A stretch of DNA of 64,000 nt, from NCBI RefSeq assembly GCF_001422375.1, contig NZ_LMMU01000007.1, forward strand, positions 395,136-459,135. Reading direction: 5' to 3'. Positions 43,581 through 52,155 of this stretch are shown piece by piece. Position 1 is the stretch's first letter. Each line of letters opens with the position of its first letter. The notes under the pieces are model-generated. The model did no database searches. It saw only the letters and a program-made list of their open reading frames with translations, and was not told the origin of the DNA. Origin of the DNA: Methylobacterium sp. Leaf99. GTDB taxonomy: Bacteria > Pseudomonadota > Alphaproteobacteria > Rhizobiales > Beijerinckiaceae. A program made the translations under genes and the position numbers.

Positions 43581-43997
43581 ATGGCTCTCAAGGACACGCT
43601 CCTGCGGATCTTCACCTGGTGGAACGGGCAGACCATGTCGCTCGCCCTCTACACCGCGCGGAAGGGCCAGCGCGTCGGCACCGATGACGGCGGCAACACC
43701 TATTACCGGGCCCTCGGGCCCCTCATCGACCGGTCGGTGGGGCCGGAGCGGCGCTGGGTCGTCTACAACGGCTACGCCGACGCCTCGAAGGTGCCGCCCG
43801 GCTGGCGCTCGTGGCTGTGCCACAACGCCGACGTGCCGCCGAGCGAGGAAGCCTACACCCCGCGCGCCTGGCAGAAACCCCATGTCGAGAACCTGACGGG
43901 GACGCTCGGCGCCTACCGCCCCAAGGGCTCGCAGCTCAGCACCGGCCAGCGCCCCGCCGCCACGGGCGACTACGCGCCGTGGACCCCCGGCGATTGA
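43581..43997 (+). CDS. NDUFA12 homologue, complex I accessory subunit
   Basis: 138 residues similar to mitochondrial NDUFA12 (B17.2), an accessory subunit at the peripheral-arm junction of NADH:ubiquinone oxidoreductase that alphaproteobacteria share. Diagnostic wording includes LYTARKGQRVGTDDGGNTYY, RRWVVYNGYADASKVPPGW and WLCHNADVPPSEE. The C-terminal APWTPGD is typical. The ATG at 43581 gives the normal length. DUF2155 and aat follow, an order seen in Rhizobiales. It is probably constitutively expressed, on the opposite strand from nrdJ. Confidence 0.92.
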   Translation: MALKDTLLRIFTWWNGQTMSLALYTARKGQRVGTDDGGNTYYRALGPLIDRSVGPERRWVVYNGYADASKVPPGWRSWLCHNADVPPSEEAYTPRAWQKPHVENLTGTLGAYRPKGSQLSTGQRPAATGDYAPWTPGD

Positions 43998-44097
43998 TCG
44001 ATCCGCCGGACACGGCCCTTTTTCCACCAATGTTAGACGCTTAACCGCTGGTCGCGTCGTCATCGCCTCGTGGCGCGCCGTCACAAGGGAGCGAGCC

Positions 44098-44757
44098 GTG
44101 AGCCGCAGCACCGCACGCGTTTCGCGATCCGGCCTCTTCGCGGCCCTGGCCCTGGCCTTCGCCGCGCTCCCGGCCCAGGCGGACAAGATCAAGAACCCCA
44201 CGGCGGTGTTCTCCGGCCTCGACAAGATCACCGGCCGCATCGTGTCGTTCGAGGTCGCCGTCGACGAGACCGTGCAGTTCGGCGCCCTCCAGCTCACCCC
44301 GCGCGTGTGCTACAGCCGCCCGCCCACGGAGAGCCCGAAGACCACGGGCTTCCTCGAGGTCGACGAGGTCACCCTCGACTCGAAGTACCGCCGCATCTTC
44401 ACCGGCTGGATGTTCGCGGCGAGCCCCGGCCTGCACGCCATCGAGCACCCGATCTACGACGTCTGGCTCGTCGACTGTAAGGGCGGCTCCGACGTGATCG
44501 CGGAGGCGAAGGAGCAGGAGGACGTGCCGGTCCTGGCCTCCAAGTCCGACAAGCCCCGGCGCCAGCGCGGCGGGCAGGACGCGACCCGCACGGCCCAGCA
44601 GGTCAACCCCAACGGCCAGGTCGACGTCGAGGCGCCCCGCGGCGTGCCGGTCCAGCCCAAGCAGAAGCCCTCGCGAAAATTCTTCCCGACCAACGAAGGC
44701 CCGGCCCCGGCCCCGCCGCCCCCGCCGCAGAACCTGTTCGACGCGCTGTTCCGCTGA
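44098..44757 (+). CDS. Exported DUF2155 domain protein
   Basis: 219 residues from a GTG start preceded by AAGGGAGCGAGC. The N-terminal signal peptide is SGLFAALALAFAALPAQA, cleaved before DKIKN. The DUF2155 domain (about 35-130) has its characteristic DKITGRIVSFEVAVDETVQF, VCYSRPPTE and FTGWMFAASPGLHAIEHPIY; its two Cys (in VCYSR and VDCKGG) may form a disulphide in the periplasm. The tail is Pro/Lys-rich and probably disordered. Function is unknown, but it is conserved beside aat and NDUFA12 in alphaproteobacteria. Confidence 0.9.
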   Translation: MSRSTARVSRSGLFAALALAFAALPAQADKIKNPTAVFSGLDKITGRIVSFEVAVDETVQFGALQLTPRVCYSRPPTESPKTTGFLEVDEVTLDSKYRRIFTGWMFAASPGLHAIEHPIYDVWLVDCKGGSDVIAEAKEQEDVPVLASKSDKPRRQRGGQDATRTAQQVNPNGQVDVEAPRGVPVQPKQKPSRKFFPTNEGPAPAPPPPPQNLFDALFR

Positions 44758-44767
44758 TTCGGAGCGC

Positions 44768-45436
44768 TCAGGGCGCCGCCAGCGCCGCCAGCGCCGTGCT
44801 GCCATCGATGATCACGTCACGCGGCCACACGTTCCAGTCGGCCGTGTGGCCGATCGCGTCGGCGAGACGGCGCTTGTAGACGTGGCGCGGCACCTCCTCG
44901 GCGCCGAATTGCTGGAGATGGTCGGTGACGAACTGAGTGTCGGCGAGGCGGTAGCCGCCGGCCCGCAGGCGGGCGACGAGGTGGACCAGGGCCACCTTCG
45001 AGGCGTCGCGCACGGTGTGGAACATGCTCTCGCCGAAGAAGGCCGCGCCGAGGGACACGCCGTAGAGGCCGCCGACGAGGCGGTCCTCCGCATAGACCTC
45101 CACCGTGTGGGCGTGGCCGGCGTCGAACAGGGCGCCGTAGAGGTCGCGGATGCGGGCGTTGATCCAGGTCTTCTCGGCGTCCCGGCGCGGGGCGGCGCAG
45201 CCCGCGATCACCGCGTCGAAGTCGTGATCGACCCGGACCGCGAACCCGTCCGCCCGCACCGTGCGGGCGAGGCGCTTGGCGACGTGGAAGCCGTCGAGGG
45301 GCAGGATTCCGCGCGCCTTCGGCTCGACCCAGTAGATCGCCGGATCGTCGGCATCCTCCGCCATGGGGAAGATGCCCGCCGCGTAGGCCTTGAGCAGGAT
45401 CTCGGGCGTGATGTCCACGCGGTCTGCGTCGTGCAT
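44768..45436 (-). CDS. aat: Leucyl/phenylalanyl-tRNA--protein transferase
   Basis: 222 residues. It attaches Leu or Phe from aminoacyl-tRNA to proteins with N-terminal Arg or Lys, marking them for ClpAP degradation in the cytoplasm. Family signatures include [53 protein letters not shown], the FFGESMFH catalytic-pocket motif and [14 protein letters not shown]. The ATG at 45436 ([14 protein letters not shown]) is chosen over a low-complexity upstream extension. It ends 10 bases from the convergent DUF2155 gene. Confidence 0.95.
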   Translation of the reverse strand: MHDADRVDITPEILLKAYAAGIFPMAEDADDPAIYWVEPKARGILPLDGFHVAKRLARTVRADGFAVRVDHDFDAVIAGCAAPRRDAEKTWINARIRDLYGALFDAGHAHTVEVYAEDRLVGGLYGVSLGAAFFGESMFHTVRDASKVALVHLVARLRAGGYRLADTQFVTDHLQQFGAEEVPRHVYKRRLADAIGHTADWNVWPRDVIIDGSTALAALAAP

Positions 45437-45550
45437 GCCGGGACTGTGGCGCGGCCGGCGCTCGAACGCCAGGGCGGAACCGCCGCCGCCATGCAAAACG
45501 GCGAGACCCGAGGGCCTCGCCGCTGTTCGATTCAAGTCTCGCAGGTGATT

Positions 45551-45886
45551 TCAGAACTCCGGGCCGCCCGAGGTGGCGCCGAGGTTCGGCACCGTGCGGT
45601 TGATCTGCTCGGCGTTGCCGCCCTTGGCCGAGTCCACGATGATCGCCTCGCTGTTCGACGGCAGGGGACGGGGTCCGACGCTGCCCGTCGCGTCGAGGTC
45701 GAGGAGCCCGGTGTCGGCGTTGCGGTAGGCGCCGGTGACCGACGGATTGTCGAGGGGGCCGCGGGTGGTGTTGCCGGCCTGCGGGAAGGCCCGCTCGGGC
45801 TGGCCGACATTGCCGGACGGGGACTGGGCCAGGGCGCCGGTGACGGACAGGGCGAGGGCGGCGACGGCGAGGGTGACGGAACGCAT
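45551..45886 (-). CDS. Small secreted protein, GNVGQPER family, copy 1
   Basis: 111 residues with a signal peptide (MRSVTLAVAALALSVTGALA, cleaved before QSP). The mature part is short, Gly/Asn/Pro-rich and probably unstructured. It shares blocks with the protein at 47300-47605: SGNVGQPER, PQAGNT, then GP-D-PS, and near the end VDSAKGGNAE, a VPN-G motif and GGP. No known domain was recognised. The longer open frame upstream is made of a tandem DNA repeat (45898-45955), so the ATG at 45886 is used. It lies between aat and the DUF4926 gene, with no operon partner. Confidence 0.75.
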   Translation of the reverse strand: MRSVTLAVAALALSVTGALAQSPSGNVGQPERAFPQAGNTTRGPLDNPSVTGAYRNADTGLLDLDATGSVGPRPLPSNSEAIIVDSAKGGNAEQINRTVPNLGATSGGPEF

Positions 45887-45897
45887 GGGAGTCTTTC

Positions 45898-45955
45898 GGG
45901 ATGTCTTGGGTGGGATGTCTTGGGCGGGATGTCTTGGGTGGGATGTCTTGGGATG
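45898..45955 (-). repeat. Tandem repeat, 15-base unit, nearly four copies
   Basis: GGGATGTCTTGGGTG is repeated from 45898 with one C/T variant, the last copy being 13 bases. It lies 12-69 bases upstream of the small secreted protein's start, so it falls in its 5' leader or promoter. Copy number could change by slippage and alter expression (inference). Confidence 0.85.
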
Positions 45956-46152
45956 TGTCCGGGTGGCGCGGAGCGTTTGCCCCGGCTGGAAGAACGATCG
46001 TCTTCCGTCCGGTGTGATTGGGCAATTCAATTGTGCGCAATCAGTTCCCAGAATAATTGCGTCGGCAAAATGTCATGCGAAATCGGGATTGCGGCGGGTG
46101 GCTGACAGGCACCGGGCGGGCGCCTATGTTCGATGGCGAACCGAGGTGCAAG

Positions 46153-46431
46153 ATGCCCCCACTTCCCCACCCAGGTCCGTCCACGCGATCCACGCTCCGT
46201 AAGAGTGGCGCCTCCGACGTTGCCCGGACGCCCATGCCGGGATTCAGCATGGTGACGCTGTCCGCTCCCGTCGACTTGGACGATGGGCGGACCCTTCCCG
46301 TCGGCGCGGAGGGTGCCATCGTCGCCGTCTGGGCGGACGGGGAAGCCTACATGGTCGAGTTCGTCGCTCCGTTCCCGGCCGTGGTGACGGTTCCGGCACC
46401 GAGCCTGTCGCGGGCACCGGCCGACGCGTGA
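46153..46431 (+). CDS. DUF4926-like small protein
   Basis: 92 residues if started at the ATG at 46153, which follows GAGGTG at good spacing; ATGs at 46234 and 46249 would give a more family-like length of about 60-65. The core (VTLSAPVDLDDGRTLPVGAEG, AIVAVWADGEAYMVEF) matches the small beta-barrel DUF4926 pattern of a leading hydrophobic strand, a GxxGxI turn and a final EVEF-like strand. Function is unknown. Its stop overlaps the start of a DUF6883-like gene (GTGA). Such small pairs recur in alphaproteobacterial accessory DNA and may be toxin-antitoxin-like (inference). Confidence 0.6.
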   Translation: MPPLPHPGPSTRSTLRKSGASDVARTPMPGFSMVTLSAPVDLDDGRTLPVGAEGAIVAVWADGEAYMVEFVAPFPAVVTVPAPSLSRAPADA

Positions 46432-46744
46432 GCGCGACGGTCCCGCCGCGCGCCGTCGCACAGGCGAAAATCACTCGCTATCTGCTCAACCCCACCCACA
46501 AGCTCGGTGGTCCGAAATCGGTGTTCTTCCGGGCGTTCGGTTTCTTGGTCGACCGGTGGGAGATCATGGCGGCCGCCCTCGCGCAGCACCCGGATCGCAA
46601 CCCCGTCGAGAAAACGATCTCCGATCAATGGAGTCCGAGACCGGTCGATCGCTTCGGCTGGAACGGTCGCGACCGGCTCCCTCTCCTGGAAGGCAGGGCG
46701 ATCGCAGTTGGCGTTTGGGGCGTTGGGAGTTCCCGCAACGCTTT
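46428..46744 (+). pseudogene. DUF6883-like protein, C-terminus apparently lost
   Basis: The N-terminal 65 residues (AKITRYLLNPTHKLGGPKSV, FFRAFGF, then RWEIMAAALAQHPDRNPVEKT) resemble DUF6883. The expected C-terminal half (a YxVxG strand and an RSVW motif) is absent. The frame instead runs into SPRPVDRFGWNGRDRLPL and then straight into a noncoding palindromic repeat at 46745, staying open by chance to 47132. The start codon is GTG overlapping the upstream stop. A truncated remnant is the best reading; a shortened functional protein cannot be excluded. Confidence 0.45.
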
Positions 46745-46883
46745 GTCATCCCGGGGCCGCGCAGCGGAACCCGGGACCCAGAAACTCTGGTCTGGCAAGG
46801 CTTTGCGCTGTCGGCGGCTCTGGATTGCACGCCTCCGGCGCGGCCCTCCGGGTCCGGGTTCGCCTGCGGCGCCCCGGAATGAC
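46745..46883. repeat. Repeat element with 13-base terminal inverted repeats
   Basis: GTCATCCCGGGGC at the left end and GCCCCGGAATGAC at the right end are inverted repeats with one mismatch, 139 bases apart edge to edge. The interior has partial internal symmetry (CGGAACCCGGGACC against GGTCCGGGTTCG-like sequence). No coding capacity. It resembles the palindromic CCGGAATGAC intergenic elements common in Rhizobiales. Confidence 0.7.
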
Positions 46884-47101
46884 ATCCGGCGATTCGCACA
46901 AGAGACCGAACTGATGGAGCGAAAGCCCGATGACGTTCGTCGTTCGATGCAACATGGAGCTTCGGACGGACGCAACTCCTGCATCCTGTCCGTGTGGATC
47001 GGCTGCTCCGGTCGGCAGGAGGCGGAATGCCTGATACGGTTTCCGCCTGATCCGGTCGGTGACGCGGTGCCATGCGGGTCCCCTCCTCCCCTGGCGCGGG
47101 T

Positions 47102-47195
47102 CCCCTCTCCTGGAAGGAGAGGGACAGGGTGAGGTGTGTGGATTCTCCGGAGAGTCCACGACCCTCACCCCAACCCTCTCCCAAACAGGAGAGGC
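47102..47195. repeat. Palindromic intergenic repeat (CTCTCC/GGAGAG family), copy 2
   Basis: Same family as 428-530: the block CTCTCCTGGAAGGAGAGGG, then ACAGGGTGAGGTGTG, then an inverted arm with ACCCTCACCCCAACCCTCTCC and CAGGAGAGG. It can form a large two-arm hairpin and is noncoding. Confidence 0.7.
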
Positions 47196-47237
47196 CGGAG
47201 TTGGTATGACCGCGTATCCCGGGGCCTGATGCACACG

Positions 47238-47266
47238 AAAAAGGCCGGCCCCGTGGGACCGGCCTT
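47238..47266 (-). terminator. Rho-independent terminator of the second small secreted protein gene
   Basis: On the minus strand AAGGCCGGTCCC and GGGGCCGGCCTT form a strong stem around an ACG loop and are followed directly by TTTT. It lies about 35-60 bases after the stop codon at 47300. Stem plus T-tract make this one of the two clear intrinsic terminators in the window. Confidence 0.85.
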
Positions 47267-47299
47267 CGCCGCATCGATCGGTTTGAGAACCCGAAAAAC

Positions 47300-47605
47300 C
47301 TACCGGGCCGGGCCGCCCGCGGTGCCGCCGGTGTTCGGCACCATGCGGTCGTTCTCCTCGGCGTTGCCGCCCTTGGCCGAATCGACGGCGCCGGCGCCCG
47401 GCGACATCCCGTTCTCGCCGGCCGGCATCGATCCGGTCCGGGCCGGGGCCATATCGCGGGTCGAGGGCTTGTCGATGGGGCCGCCCGCCGTGTTGCCGGC
47501 CTGCGGCACGCCGCGCTCGGGCTGGCCGACATTGCCGGAGGACGACTGCGCCAGGGCCGGGGTGGCGAGCAGGGCCGACGCGATCAGGAGGTGGGACAGG
47601 CGCAT
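47300..47605 (-). CDS. Small secreted protein, GNVGQPER family, copy 2
   Basis: 101 residues. The signal peptide is MRLSHLLIASALLATPALA, followed by QSSSGNVGQPERGVPQAGNT. It is a paralogue of 45551-45886: the same ordered blocks (GNVGQPER, PQAGNT, GP-DKPS, VDSAKGGNAE, VPNTGGTAGGP) with different linkers. The mature 80 residues are low complexity and probably disordered in the periplasm or outside the cell. It has its own strong terminator, so it is a monocistronic gene. Function is unknown. Confidence 0.8.
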   Translation of the reverse strand: MRLSHLLIASALLATPALAQSSSGNVGQPERGVPQAGNTAGGPIDKPSTRDMAPARTGSMPAGENGMSPGAGAVDSAKGGNAEENDRMVPNTGGTAGGPAR

Positions 47606-47746
47606 GAACAGATCCTCGGTGGCTGTGAGGGGGCGCGGCACCGGGGATGGATCTGTCCATCTCGGTATACCAACGTTCGATAACGAACGAACGCCGACTT
47701 GCGCCGTTCCCGCTCAAACCAGCCATTCGGGATCGAAAGCGAAGAT

Positions 47747-49102
47747 TTACGGCTCGTCGAGGCCGCCCGCCGCCAAAAAGTTCTCCAGCCAGTGGATGTC
47801 GTAGGCGCCGTTCAGGACGTCGGCGTTGCGGACCAGGGTTCGGAACAGGGGCAGCGTGGTATCGACGCCGTCGACCACAAACTCGTCGAGGGCCCGGCGC
47901 AGGCGCATGAGGCACTCGTTGCGGGTGCGCCCGTGCACGATGAGCTTGCCGATGAGCGAATCGTAGTGCGGCGGGATGCGGTAGCCCTGGAACACCGCCG
48001 AATCGACGCGCACGCCGAGGCCGCCCGGCGGGTGGAAGTAGGTGATGAGGCCGGGGGACGGTCGGAAGGTCGCCGGGTGCTCGGCGTTGATCCGGCACTC
48101 AATGGCGTGGCCCGAGACCCGGATCTCGTCCTGGGTCACCGAGAGCGGCAGGCCGGCGGCGACGCGGATCTGCTCGTTGACAAGGTCGATCCCGGTGATC
48201 ATCTCGGTGACCGGATGCTCGACCTGGATGCGGGTGTTCATCTCGATGAAGTAGAACTTCCCGTCCTCGTACAGGAACTCCACCGTGCCGGCGCCGAGGT
48301 ACTTCAGCTCCTGCATGGCGCGGGCGCAGATGCCGCCGATCTCGGCCCGCATGGCCTCGTCGAGGACGGGCGAACCGCCCTCCTCCCACACCTTCTGGTG
48401 CCGGCGCTGCAGGGAGCAGTCGCGCTCGGCGAGGTGCACGGCGTTGCCCTGGCCGTCGCCCAGCACCTGGACCTCGATGTGGCGCGGCTTCTCCAGGTAC
48501 TTCTCGAGGTAGACGGCGTCGTCGCCGAAGGCGGCCTTCGCCTCCTGGCGGGCCATGCCGAGGGCCTCTTCGAGGTCGGCCTCCGTGCGCGCCACCTTCA
48601 TGCCGCGGCCGCCGCCGCCGGACGCGGCTTTCACCAGCACGGGATAGCCGATCTCGGCGGCGATGCGTTTGGCCTCCACCGGGTCCTCGACCCCGCCCTC
48701 CGAACCCGGCACGCACGGGATGCCGAGGCGTTTCGCCGTGCGCTTGGCCTCGATCTTGTCGCCCATGATGCGGATATGCTCGGCCTTGGGGCCGATGAAC
48801 CCGATCTCGTGGTGGGCCAGCACCTCGGCGAAGCGGGCGTTCTCCGACAGGAAGCCGTAGCCCGGATGGACGGCGTCCGCGCCCGTGATCTCGCAGGCGG
48901 CGATGATGGAGGGGATGTTGAGGTAGCTGTCGCGGGCGGCCGGGGGGCCGATGCAGACGCTCTCGTCGGCGAGCCGCACGTGCATGGCGTCGGCGTCGGC
49001 CGTGGAATGGACGGCGACGGTCGCGATCCCGAGTTCCTTGGCCGCGCGCAGGATGCGCAGGGCGATCTCGCCGCGATTGGCGATCAGGATCTTGTCGAAC
49101 AT
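47747..49102 (-). CDS. accC: Acetyl-CoA carboxylase biotin carboxylase subunit
   Basis: 451 residues. It carboxylates biotin on AccB with ATP and bicarbonate, the first step of fatty acid synthesis. Motifs: [20 protein letters not shown] at the N-terminus, the ATP-grasp glycine loop [16 protein letters not shown], the active-site [33 protein letters not shown], and [16 protein letters not shown] with its metal-binding Glu and catalytic Arg. Length is normal. It follows accB by 13 bases, so accBC are one operon. Confidence 0.97.
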   Translation of the reverse strand: MFDKILIANRGEIALRILRAAKELGIATVAVHSTADADAMHVRLADESVCIGPPAARDSYLNIPSIIAACEITGADAVHPGYGFLSENARFAEVLAHHEIGFIGPKAEHIRIMGDKIEAKRTAKRLGIPCVPGSEGGVEDPVEAKRIAAEIGYPVLVKAASGGGGRGMKVARTEADLEEALGMARQEAKAAFGDDAVYLEKYLEKPRHIEVQVLGDGQGNAVHLAERDCSLQRRHQKVWEEGGSPVLDEAMRAEIGGICARAMQELKYLGAGTVEFLYEDGKFYFIEMNTRIQVEHPVTEMITGIDLVNEQIRVAAGLPLSVTQDEIRVSGHAIECRINAEHPATFRPSPGLITYFHPPGGLGVRVDSAVFQGYRIPPHYDSLIGKLIVHGRTRNECLMRLRRALDEFVVDGVDTTLPLFRTLVRNADVLNGAYDIHWLENFLAAGGLDEP

Positions 49103-49115
49103 GATGCCTCGCGCC

Positions 49116-49595
49116 TCACTCGATGACGAGGAGGGGTTCGCCGAACTCGACGGGTTGGCCGTCCTCGACGAAGACGGCCGTGACGGTGCCGGCGCGGGGG
49201 GCCACGATCTCGTTGAAGGTCTTCATCGCCTCGATGAGCAGCACCTTCTCGCCCGCCTCGACCTTGGAGCCGACGTCGACGAACACCTTGGCGTCCGGCG
49301 ACGGCCGGCGGTAGGCGGTGCCGACCATGGGCGAGGGCACGGCGCCGGGATGGCCCGCGCCCGCCCGGGCCCGCTCCGGCACGGCGCCCGGACCGGCCAC
49401 GGGCTGGGGCGCCGGGGCCAGGGCGGCCAGCGCCGGGGCGGGGGCCGCCACCTGGACGTGGACGGGCTCGATGCGGCGGGCGACGCGGATGCGCAGGTCG
49501 CCCTTCTCGACCTCGATCTCGGTGAGATCCGTCTCGGTGATGAGCTTGGCGAGCTCGCGCACGAGCTCCGGATCGAAGGGATCGTTCTTGGACAT
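49116..49595 (-). CDS. accB: Biotin carboxyl carrier protein of acetyl-CoA carboxylase
   Basis: 159 residues from the ATG at 49595 ([19 protein letters not shown]); five residues of in-frame extension are possible. A short N-terminal helix domain leads to an Ala/Pro-rich linker ([18 protein letters not shown]) and the biotinyl domain (about 80-159). The biotinylated Lys is in [15 protein letters not shown]. It is cotranscribed with accC just downstream. The preceding DsbA-like gene ends about 100 bases upstream on the same strand. Confidence 0.97.
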   Translation of the reverse strand: MSKNDPFDPELVRELAKLITETDLTEIEVEKGDLRIRVARRIEPVHVQVAAPAPALAALAPAPQPVAGPGAVPERARAGAGHPGAVPSPMVGTAYRRPSPDAKVFVDVGSKVEAGEKVLLIEAMKTFNEIVAPRAGTVTAVFVEDGQPVEFGEPLLVIE

Positions 49596-49694
49596 CGGCT
49601 CCTTGGGCATCGGCTCGGTCGTCGTCAGGCTGGAAGTTTCTGAGATCGGGAGACCAGCGGCCTCCCGACGTCGGGGCGCGCGGGTTCTGTCAGT

Positions 49695-50507
49695 TCAGCA
49701 GCTGGCGTGGCCGCACTGCCGGACGTCGCTGATGGTCTTGCGGATCGGATCGACGCCGACGGCGCCGGGAATGATCTCGTCGCCGATGATGAAGGCCGGG
49801 GTGCCGGACAGGCCGAGCTTGTCGCCGAGACTCACGTTCTCGGCCAGGGCCGCCTTGACCTCGGGGCCCTGCGCGTCCTTGGCGAGGCGGGCCGTGTCGA
49901 GGCCCATCTCCTTGGCCACCGCCAGGGCGCGCTCGCCCGTCACCCGGCCCTTGGTCTCCAAGAGCTTGACGTGGAAGTCGAACATCTTGTCCGCCTTGAG
50001 CTGCTGCTTGGCCGCGAGGGCCAGCTTGCTGGCCTCGAGGGATTCGGCGCCGAGGACGGGGAAGTCGCGCAGGACCACCCGCAGCTTCGGGTCGGACTTA
50101 ATCAGGGTCTGGATGTCGCCGAGCGCCTTGCGGCAGTAGCCGCAATTGTAGTCGAAGAACTCCACCACGGTGATGTCGCCCGCCGGGTTGCCGACGACGA
50201 CGCCGTGGGGCGAATTGGTCAGGGTCTCGCGGGATTCCTTCAGGGCGGCGGACTGCGCCAGCTTCTGGGTCTCCTGGGCACGCTTCTCGCCCTCGGCGAT
50301 GGCCTCCTGCAGCACGTCGGGATTCTTGACGAGGTAATCCTTGACGATGGCCTCGATGGCCTGGCGCTGGGTGTCGGAGAACACCGGGGCCGGCGTGGCC
50401 GGGGAAGGTGTCGCCGCGGCCGGGGCGTTCTGCGGGGTGGTCTGCGCCCAGGCGGCGGAGGCGCCGAACAGGACGACGGAGGTGAGAAGGGACCGGAGCA
50501 GGGGCAT
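49695..50507 (-). CDS. Periplasmic DsbA-family thiol-disulphide protein
   Basis: 270 residues. A signal peptide (MPLLRSLLTSVVLFGASAAWA) is followed by a Pro/Ala-rich linker and an N-terminal helical region (SDTQRQAIEAIVKDYLVKNP). The thioredoxin fold has the active site EFFDYNCGYCRKALGDI (CGYC) and the cis-Pro loop LGLSGTPAFIIG. This is the Com1/BdbD-like layout, which oxidises or isomerises disulphides in the periplasm. An extra C-terminal Cys pair (CGHASC) is present. It sits upstream of accB on the same strand, which looks like genomic placement rather than functional linkage. Confidence 0.9.
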   Translation of the reverse strand: MPLLRSLLTSVVLFGASAAWAQTTPQNAPAAATPSPATPAPVFSDTQRQAIEAIVKDYLVKNPDVLQEAIAEGEKRAQETQKLAQSAALKESRETLTNSPHGVVVGNPAGDITVVEFFDYNCGYCRKALGDIQTLIKSDPKLRVVLRDFPVLGAESLEASKLALAAKQQLKADKMFDFHVKLLETKGRVTGERALAVAKEMGLDTARLAKDAQGPEVKAALAENVSLGDKLGLSGTPAFIIGDEIIPGAVGVDPIRKTISDVRQCGHASC

Positions 50508-50677
50508 GCGTCCTCGCGGGGGCGACCGGATGGGAAACGCGGCCGGCCTGGAGAGGATCGGACACGAGATCGGGTGCGTCTATCGGCGGGGTTAGGCGTT
50601 TTCGCGGCGGCCGGTCAATCGCGCACGGCCGCGCGGCGCGGTTTCCGTCCCGCGCGAAACGGCTTTACGGGGATGCG

Positions 50678-51877
50678 ATGACGGTTTCGCAATCCCCCTC
50701 CGCCGGCCTGCCCCCCGCCTCGCCCTCGCAGCGCGCCGCCCGCGTCGCGCCGTTCCTCGCCATGGACGTGATGTCCGCCGCCGCCGCTCGCGAGGCGCGG
50801 GGCGACGGCGTCGTCCACATGGAGGTCGGCCAGCCCTCGGCGCCCGCCCCGCGGGCCGTGATCGCGGCGGCCCAGGGCGCGCTTGCCGGCGGCGCCCTGC
50901 CCTACACCCAGGCGCTCGGACTGCCGGCCCTGCGCGCCCGCATCGCCCGGCACTACGCCGACACCCACGGGATCGCCGTGCCGCCCGGGCGCATCGTCGT
51001 CACCACGGGCTCGTCGGCGGGCTTCATCCTGGCCTTCCTCGGCCTGTTCGATGCCGGCGCCCGGATCGCCGTGCCGCAGCCGGGCTATCCCGCCTATCGC
51101 AGCATCCTGCACGCCCTCGACCTCGTGCCGGCCGCCCTGCCCCTGGCGGAGGCCGACCGTTACGCCCCGACGAGCGCGGGCCTGCGCGCCCTCCACGCGA
51201 CGGATGCGCTGTCCGGCGTGCTGGTGATGAGCCCGGCCAACCCCTCGGGCACGGTCATCGAACCGCACCGCCTCGCCGACCTCTGCGCCACGGCCCGCGC
51301 CCTCGGCCTCCGCTTCATCTCCGACGAGATCTACCACGGCCTGAGCTACGGCGTGCCGACGGACACGGCGCTGCGCTACGAACCCGACGCCGTCGTCATC
51401 AACTCCTTCTCGAAGACCTGGTGCATGACCGGCTGGCGCATCGGCTGGATGGTGGTGCCCGAATGGCTGGTGCGCCCGGTGGAGCGGCTGGCCCAGAACC
51501 TGTTCATTTCGGCGCCCTACCTGTCGCAGGTGGCGGCCGTGGCGGCGTTCGACGCGGTGGAGGAAGTCGAGGCCGTGCGCGCCGGCTACGCCGCCAACCG
51601 CGCCCTGCTCCTCGACGCGTTCCCCGGCCTCGGCCTCGGCCGCACCCATCCGGCGGACGGGGCGTTCTACCTCTATTCCGACGTCTCGAACCTCACCGAC
51701 GACGCGGCCGGCTTCTGCCGGCGCATGCTCGACGAGGCCGGTGTCGCCGCGACCCCGGGCCTCGACTTCGACGCCGTGGACGGCCACCACCACGTCCGGT
51801 TCTCCTTCGCGGGCTCGCACGCCGATTGCGTCGACGCCGTGCGACGCCTGCGGGACTGGCGACGCCTGCGGGGCTGA
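50678..51877 (+). CDS. Class I/II PLP-dependent aminotransferase
   Basis: 399 residues of the fold-type I aspartate aminotransferase family. Conserved pieces are HMEVGQPSAPAP, YTQALGLPALRARIARHY, TTGSSAGFILAF for the phosphate cup, MSPANPSGTVI, FISDEIYHGLSYG with the PLP-contacting Asp, and NSFSKTWCMTGWRIGW with the Schiff-base Lys. The terminal Arg is in HHHVRFSFAGS. The substrate cannot be read; such stand-alone enzymes often transaminate aromatic or branched amino acids. The ATG at 50678 follows a weak ribosome site. The next gene on this strand starts nearly 280 bases on, so it is probably a separate unit. Confidence 0.92.
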   Translation: MTVSQSPSAGLPPASPSQRAARVAPFLAMDVMSAAAAREARGDGVVHMEVGQPSAPAPRAVIAAAQGALAGGALPYTQALGLPALRARIARHYADTHGIAVPPGRIVVTTGSSAGFILAFLGLFDAGARIAVPQPGYPAYRSILHALDLVPAALPLAEADRYAPTSAGLRALHATDALSGVLVMSPANPSGTVIEPHRLADLCATARALGLRFISDEIYHGLSYGVPTDTALRYEPDAVVINSFSKTWCMTGWRIGWMVVPEWLVRPVERLAQNLFISAPYLSQVAAVAAFDAVEEVEAVRAGYAANRALLLDAFPGLGLGRTHPADGAFYLYSDVSNLTDDAAGFCRRMLDEAGVAATPGLDFDAVDGHHHVRFSFAGSHADCVDAVRRLRDWRRLRG

Positions 51878-52155
51878 CGGCGCCTGCGGGGCCGGGTGGG
51901 CTGGCCCCCTTCCTGCATGCGCCCGGTACAACGGACGACGGATCGTGAACCGGCACGGTGCAACGCCGGCTTGCCACGGGGCGGCGGGCTCTGCATCCTG
52001 CCGGGATTCACGCTGGGCCGGGTGTTCGGAGAAGTCTCCGACCTACGAACGATTCAGTGGCGTCGCTGCAACGAAGATCTGTTGCGGGCGTTTTCTGTTC
52101 TGTCCCTGATTTCGACAGGTCCGTCTCGGGCCTGCACTGGAGCATAGCGGCCATC

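Larger units (their letters stand above)
46884..47299. other. Gene-free stretch with palindromic repeat and terminator
   Basis: Open frames persist but show no domain or start signals. The stretch includes the CTCTCC/GGAGAG palindrome (47102-47195) and the terminator of the small secreted protein gene (47238-47266). Confidence 0.55.

Noticed and set aside
46428..47132. Full 234-residue protein in the DUF6883-like frame
   Set aside because: After about 105 codons the frame runs through a noncoding repeat with terminal inverted repeats and a second palindromic element; only the N-terminal part resembles a protein family.
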